From: Saccoglossus kowalevskii
Taxonomy: Eukaryota; Hemichordata; Enteropneusta; Harrimaniidae
Length of the DNA: 64,000 nucleotides
NCBI RefSeq assembly: GCF_000003605.2
Contig: NW_003123406.1
Span: 589,910-653,909 of the forward strand
Reading direction: 5' to 3'
A program made the translations under genes and the position numbers. Below, piece after piece: positions 60,410 to 64,000 of the stretch. Position 1 is the first letter of the stretch, and each line of letters begins with the position of its first letter. The notes below the pieces were generated by a model. That model was not told the origin of the DNA. It worked only from the letters and a program-made list of their open reading frames with translations, and ran no database searches.

Positions 60410-61340
60410 TTTGTTGAGGCGGAGCTTATCATATGAGTGATTGTCCGTCGTCGTCCGTGTCAATGTTTTACTTTTTCGACTTCTTCTTGAAAACTACAAG
60501 CCTGAATGCTTTGATACTTGGTGTTTATGTACCTTGGGTAGACCTCTCTCAGATTTGTTTATTTCATGATCATATCTTCAATTCTCTAATTTTGGTGAAT
60601 ATTTTTGTCATTTTTGGTAAAAAGTGATATTTTCGACTTCTTGTTAAAAACCGCAAGTCCAATTGCTTTGATATTACTTATATAGGTACGACATGTGGAA
60701 CTCTCTCAGATTTGTTCATTTTGTAATGATATCTTTAATTCTCTAATTTTGGTGAATATTTTTGTCATTTTTGGTAAAAAGTGATATTTTCGACTTCTTG
60801 TTAAAAACTGCAAGTCCAATTGCTTTTGATATTACATATATAGGTACTACATGTGAACCTCTCTCAAATTTGTTCATTTTGTAATGATATTGTCAATTCT
60901 CTAATTTTGGTGAATATTTTTGTCATTTTTGGTAAAAGTGATATTTTCGACTTCTTGTTAAAAACGACAAGTCCAATTGCTTTTNNNNNNNNNNNNNNNN
61001 NNNNNNNNNNNNNNNNNNNNNNNNNNNNNNNNNNTTAAAAACTGCAAGTCCAATTGCTTTTGATATTACATATATAGGTACTACATGTGAACCTCTCTCA
61101 AATTTGTTCATTTTGTAATGATATTGTCAATTCTCTAATTTTGGTGAATATTTTTGTCATTTTTGGTAAAAAGTGATATTTTCGACTTCTTGTTAAAAAC
61201 GACAAGTCCAATTGCTTTTGATATTATTACATATATAGGTACTATATGTGGACCTCTCTTAGATTTGTTCATTTTGTAATGATATCTTTAATTATCTAAT
61301 TTTGGTGAATATTTTTGTCATTTTTGGTAAAAGTAATATT
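60410..61340 (+). repeat. tandem array, 157-bp period, broken by a gap
   Basis: TTTTCGACTTCTTGTTAAAA recurs near 60630, 60787, 60944 and 61179, preceded by a diverged unit at 60473. Each unit carries AATTCTCTAATTTTGGTGAA and TTTTTGTCATTTTTGGTAAA. The unit count is unknown because 50 placeholder Ns interrupt it. The left edge has GCGGAGCTTATCATATG and a GTCGTCGTCC run. Confidence 0.85.
60985..61034. other. assembly gap (50 N)
   Basis: A fixed-size placeholder inside the tandem array, so the real length is unknown. Confidence 0.99.
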
Positions 61341-61390
61341 TGCTTCTTGTTAAAAACCACAATCTGCTTGTTTATTCGTCAACTAAGACA

Positions 61391-61770
61391 GGCAATTTTT
61401 AATTTCAACCCCTGATTAAGAAATAACATTTGCAGTAATTCATCATGCTTTTATAGCTATATCTGCTGCAAGAAAAACTGCAGAACTCATGACAACTGAA
61501 GTTTTGCTCACATTGAAATGTTTTCATGCCAACCTCCAGCCAGGTGCCTCTTGCTATAGACAGGTACATGTACACATAGGACAGGCACTTTTATTCCCCA
61601 ACCAGTCCAATTGAGAGGCAACTTTAATTTTTAATTTCATCCCCTGGTTAAGAAACAGTTTTTAAAGCACTCATTATGCTTTTTTAGTTGTATCTGCTAT
61701 AAGAAAAACTCTTGACAGCTGATGTTTTGCCCACATAGAAATGTTTTCATGCCAACCTCCAGCCAGGTGC
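61391..61770 (+). repeat. direct duplication of a 155-bp segment
   Basis: A segment running from GGCAATTTTTAATTTCA to CCAACCTCCAGCCAGGTGC occurs at 61391-61547 and again, somewhat diverged, at 61617-61770. The offset is about 225 bp. Confidence 0.8.
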
Positions 61771-62388
61771 AGATTAGAATTGGGGAAAGAAAATAACTTG
61801 CCTGTGTGTGTCAACAGTGTGAGGCGAGTTGGTGAAAGAATCCAACTGGATTATAACATAACAACACAAGAAGGTCAAGAGCTTTATTTGCAGAAATCTC
61901 TAAAGTGTGAAACTTAGGCCTGTAGAAAACCCTCATAGGGGGGAACTGTGATACGATAATAGAGAAACTCAAAGTGTCTACTTGTGTTTAAGTTTACTAT
62001 AGAATTGCCAGGGGGATAGCTGGTACATGCTGTAGCATGTATAACATAGGGCGGGGCATTGCTGATTGACTGAGTGTCAGATCAATTTGAAGTATGCAGC
62101 AGGTCTGGCTTTTATAAGCCTTTAAAGCTTACCGACCTTTGATTTTCTACTTCCTGGGGTTATCTGTTTTGTTTGTTTGTGGGAGGAAAGTGGGCTTTAG
62201 TAAGTTGATGAGAGCGAGACATTATGCAAATTTATAACAGTCTGATGACATCCTTGGTGGTCTTCTCAAGTTTTTATGCTGAATTGATTACCATATATGG
62301 TTTTGTTCATTATTACCATATATGGCAGGGTTCATAAATATTCATTCTGTTTTTTTCTCAATCTTTTTCATTTATTAGTACTGTGAAA

Positions 62389-62593
62389 CACTTTATGTTA
62401 GCTGGAATTAATTTTCGCTGAAAAGACTTTTCGAGTGTTTTGTGTGGAATTTATTTTCACTGATTTTTGGCGAGTTGAATGTAAAAATAAATAGAGGAAG
62501 AAAGGCACCCGGTATATTCGCTGCATTTTATTTTCAATGAATCTTTACTTCAGCGAAAATTAATTCCAAGCAAAAATAAAGTATTTTACAGTA
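62389..62593. repeat. TACTGTAAAATAC-type MITE, copy P5
   Basis: TACTGTGAAACACTTTATGT at the left and AATAAAGTATTTTACAGTA at the right, with AGCTGGAATTAATTTTCGCT and its complement in the arms. Confidence 0.8.
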
Positions 62594-62872
62594 TATTGCT
62601 ATTTTATCGACAGAAAAAGAAAAAAGATTTTATTGACAACCTATTCATGACTAGATTTAGTTTAAATGTCAGTTGCTCATATTGAATTTGAACATTAGGC
62701 ATAAAAAGTGAGGAGAAAATAACATTGACATTCAAAAATATTTTAAGGAAAAAATAAAACAAAGTAAGTTTGTTTTTTGGATGTGCTAAATGTACCAATA
62801 AAACAGTGATATAAAAGTCTACATAATATGTAAATGAAATAGTTCAATGTTTTATCCTTGCATCAGCCAGAC

Positions 62873-63034
62873 TTAACGCGGGGAGTCGTCACCTGCGCAT
62901 GCGTCAGATGGCCATAGCGTGTCATTGTTTACCAACAAGCGTCTACCTATGAGCCTTTGCATTTTTAGCGTGTTGTTATCGTCGCTTCGGACTCGATTCC
63001 CGCGCATGCGCAGTAGACGACCCTCTCGCTTTAA
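62873..63034 (+). repeat. TTAA-flanked MITE, family A copy 4 (162 bp)
   Basis: The same length and orientation as copy 1 at 2574-2735 and the most alike to it. TTAA at both ends, GAGTCGTCACCTGCGCATGCG in the left arm. Confidence 0.8.
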
Positions 63035-63059
63035 AGAAATATTCAAACATCTTATGACT

Positions 63060-63512
63060 TTTAGCCGAGGCTTTTTTTGATGCATCCTTGAGTGAAGACA
63101 TCCTTGCATTAGATTTTGGGTTTATCAAACCTGTTGTAAGGTCATGGTCACTTCTCATTGGTATATACCAGTACTCCTTTTCAAATTTTATGCCCAAAGC
63201 AGCAACAACCACAGCACGAAAGGTACTTTCTACTTTAATGACAGGGATAATGAAGACATGGTTAGAGTGGGATTAGGATTAAGGTTTGGTGGTCAAATGG
63301 TGACAGTGCCTGTGGCTGCATTTTTCATTCAATACACACAAAATTGCAGTGTTTTATTGATAATGATATTAGTTTGTGTTTATGGCTCATATTGTTCAAT
63401 ATCGGTTTCATGCAGTCTATTAATACAATGTGTGTGTAAAATTATTATTAAATTTAGATTTAAACGCTCTACCATCGCTCTTAATTTATTGTCACTTGAA
63501 TTGATGAATTAA
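63060..63512 (+). other. ambiguous open-frame region, possible exon
   Basis: After an acceptor-like CTTTTAG (63064) the plus strand is open with EAFFDASLSEDILALDFGF, then IKPVVRSWSLLIGIYQYSF. A different plus frame is open across 63144-63512 and includes YFNDRDNEDMVRVGLGLRF. The minus strand is also open over 62976-63212. The two plus frames would have to switch without an intron of viable size. It may be a diverged exon, a decayed gene or chance. I recognise no domain. Confidence 0.25.
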
Positions 63513-63705
63513 AATTTTGAAATAAAACTTTACGTAAGCACAGACATTTTGAAAGCCAAAGTTTAATTCACATTATAAAAATAATATTTGTGACACCTCG
63601 TATATTAAAAATATATTTACAAATTAGCGTTTACTTAAACTTTAGGAAAGCGTTGATTTTTTTTTTCTTTGAATATGTTCTACATGTATATGTTTGTCTT
63701 CAAGA

Positions 63706-63877
63706 TACTGTAAACTGTTTATGAATTTTCACTGGTAGAAATATTTGTGAAAGTCGCTGAACTCTATGACGTAGGACTTCAAAAAAATTTTTACAGCTTC
63801 GAAATTACATAATTTTCACTAACTTGCGAAATTCACAAATATTTCTGCAAAATTACCCGTAAAGCCATTTTACAGTA
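63706..63877. repeat. TACTGTAAA-type palindromic MITE, family S (172 bp)
   Basis: TACTGTAAACTGTTTATGAA at the left and GCCATTTTACAGTA at the right. GAAATATTTGTGAAAGTCGC is mirrored by GCGAAATTCACAAATATTTC. Confidence 0.75.
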
Positions 63878-64000
63878 AACAGAATTATATACAGCTACCA
63901 GGATATACATTCAAACCTCCTGATAACTTTTGACGATTAATTTAACAATCTCAGTTCATCAGTCAATTGTCAGACGTTAGATATACACAAAGGCCAAATT

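Noticed and set aside
1-64000. CRISPR arrays, operons, phage or bacterial defence systems
   Set aside because: Intron-rich animal genes throughout; the tandem repeats lack the spacer structure of CRISPR arrays.

Overview
The window is AT-rich animal DNA. Its genes have many short coding exons with GT/AG introns, it carries dense families of small inverted-repeat transposons, and it has three runs of N from a draft assembly. An alpha-2,8-sialyltransferase-type gene, a JHAMT-like methyltransferase and vertebrate-like La and prohibitin proteins suggest an invertebrate deuterostome. A hemichordate (acorn worm) is my best guess, with amphioxus second. The species is inferred, not shown.

Layout. 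1-5 kb: a decayed LINE tail, small TTAA-flanked elements and no convincing gene. 5.0-13.3 kb (+): a complete sialyltransferase of 350 aa in four coding exons, with probable 5' UTR exon(s) upstream. 13.4-16.4 kb: an orphan exon-like stretch, a broken copy of an uncharacterised multicopy protein, and a striking promoter-like segment with three heat-shock elements plus a TATA box. 18.8-20.0 kb (-): two exons of a SAM-dependent methyltransferase whose 3' end I cannot place. 21.3-22.3 kb: a satellite-like array of about 150-bp units. 23.7-33.7 kb (-): a complete 12-exon La (SSB) gene of 429 aa. 35.5-41.5 kb (+): a complete 6-exon prohibitin gene of about 274 aa, head to head with La across 1.85 kb. 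42-50 kb: repeats only. 50.6 kb (+): a probable first coding exon with a signal peptide, whose other exons are not identified. 54-64 kb: repeats, tandem arrays and one ambiguous open-frame region at 63.1-63.4 kb.

The genes do not form a pathway. The sialyltransferase is a Golgi glycan enzyme, La is a nuclear RNA chaperone for polymerase III transcripts, prohibitin is a mitochondrial inner-membrane scaffold, and the methyltransferase probably acts on small molecules. I found no clearly new biological system. The best leads are the sialyltransferase with Gln in place of the catalytic motif VS histidine, the heat-shock-type promoter at 15.85-16.06 kb, and several small non-autonomous transposon families defined here by paired copies and intact termini.
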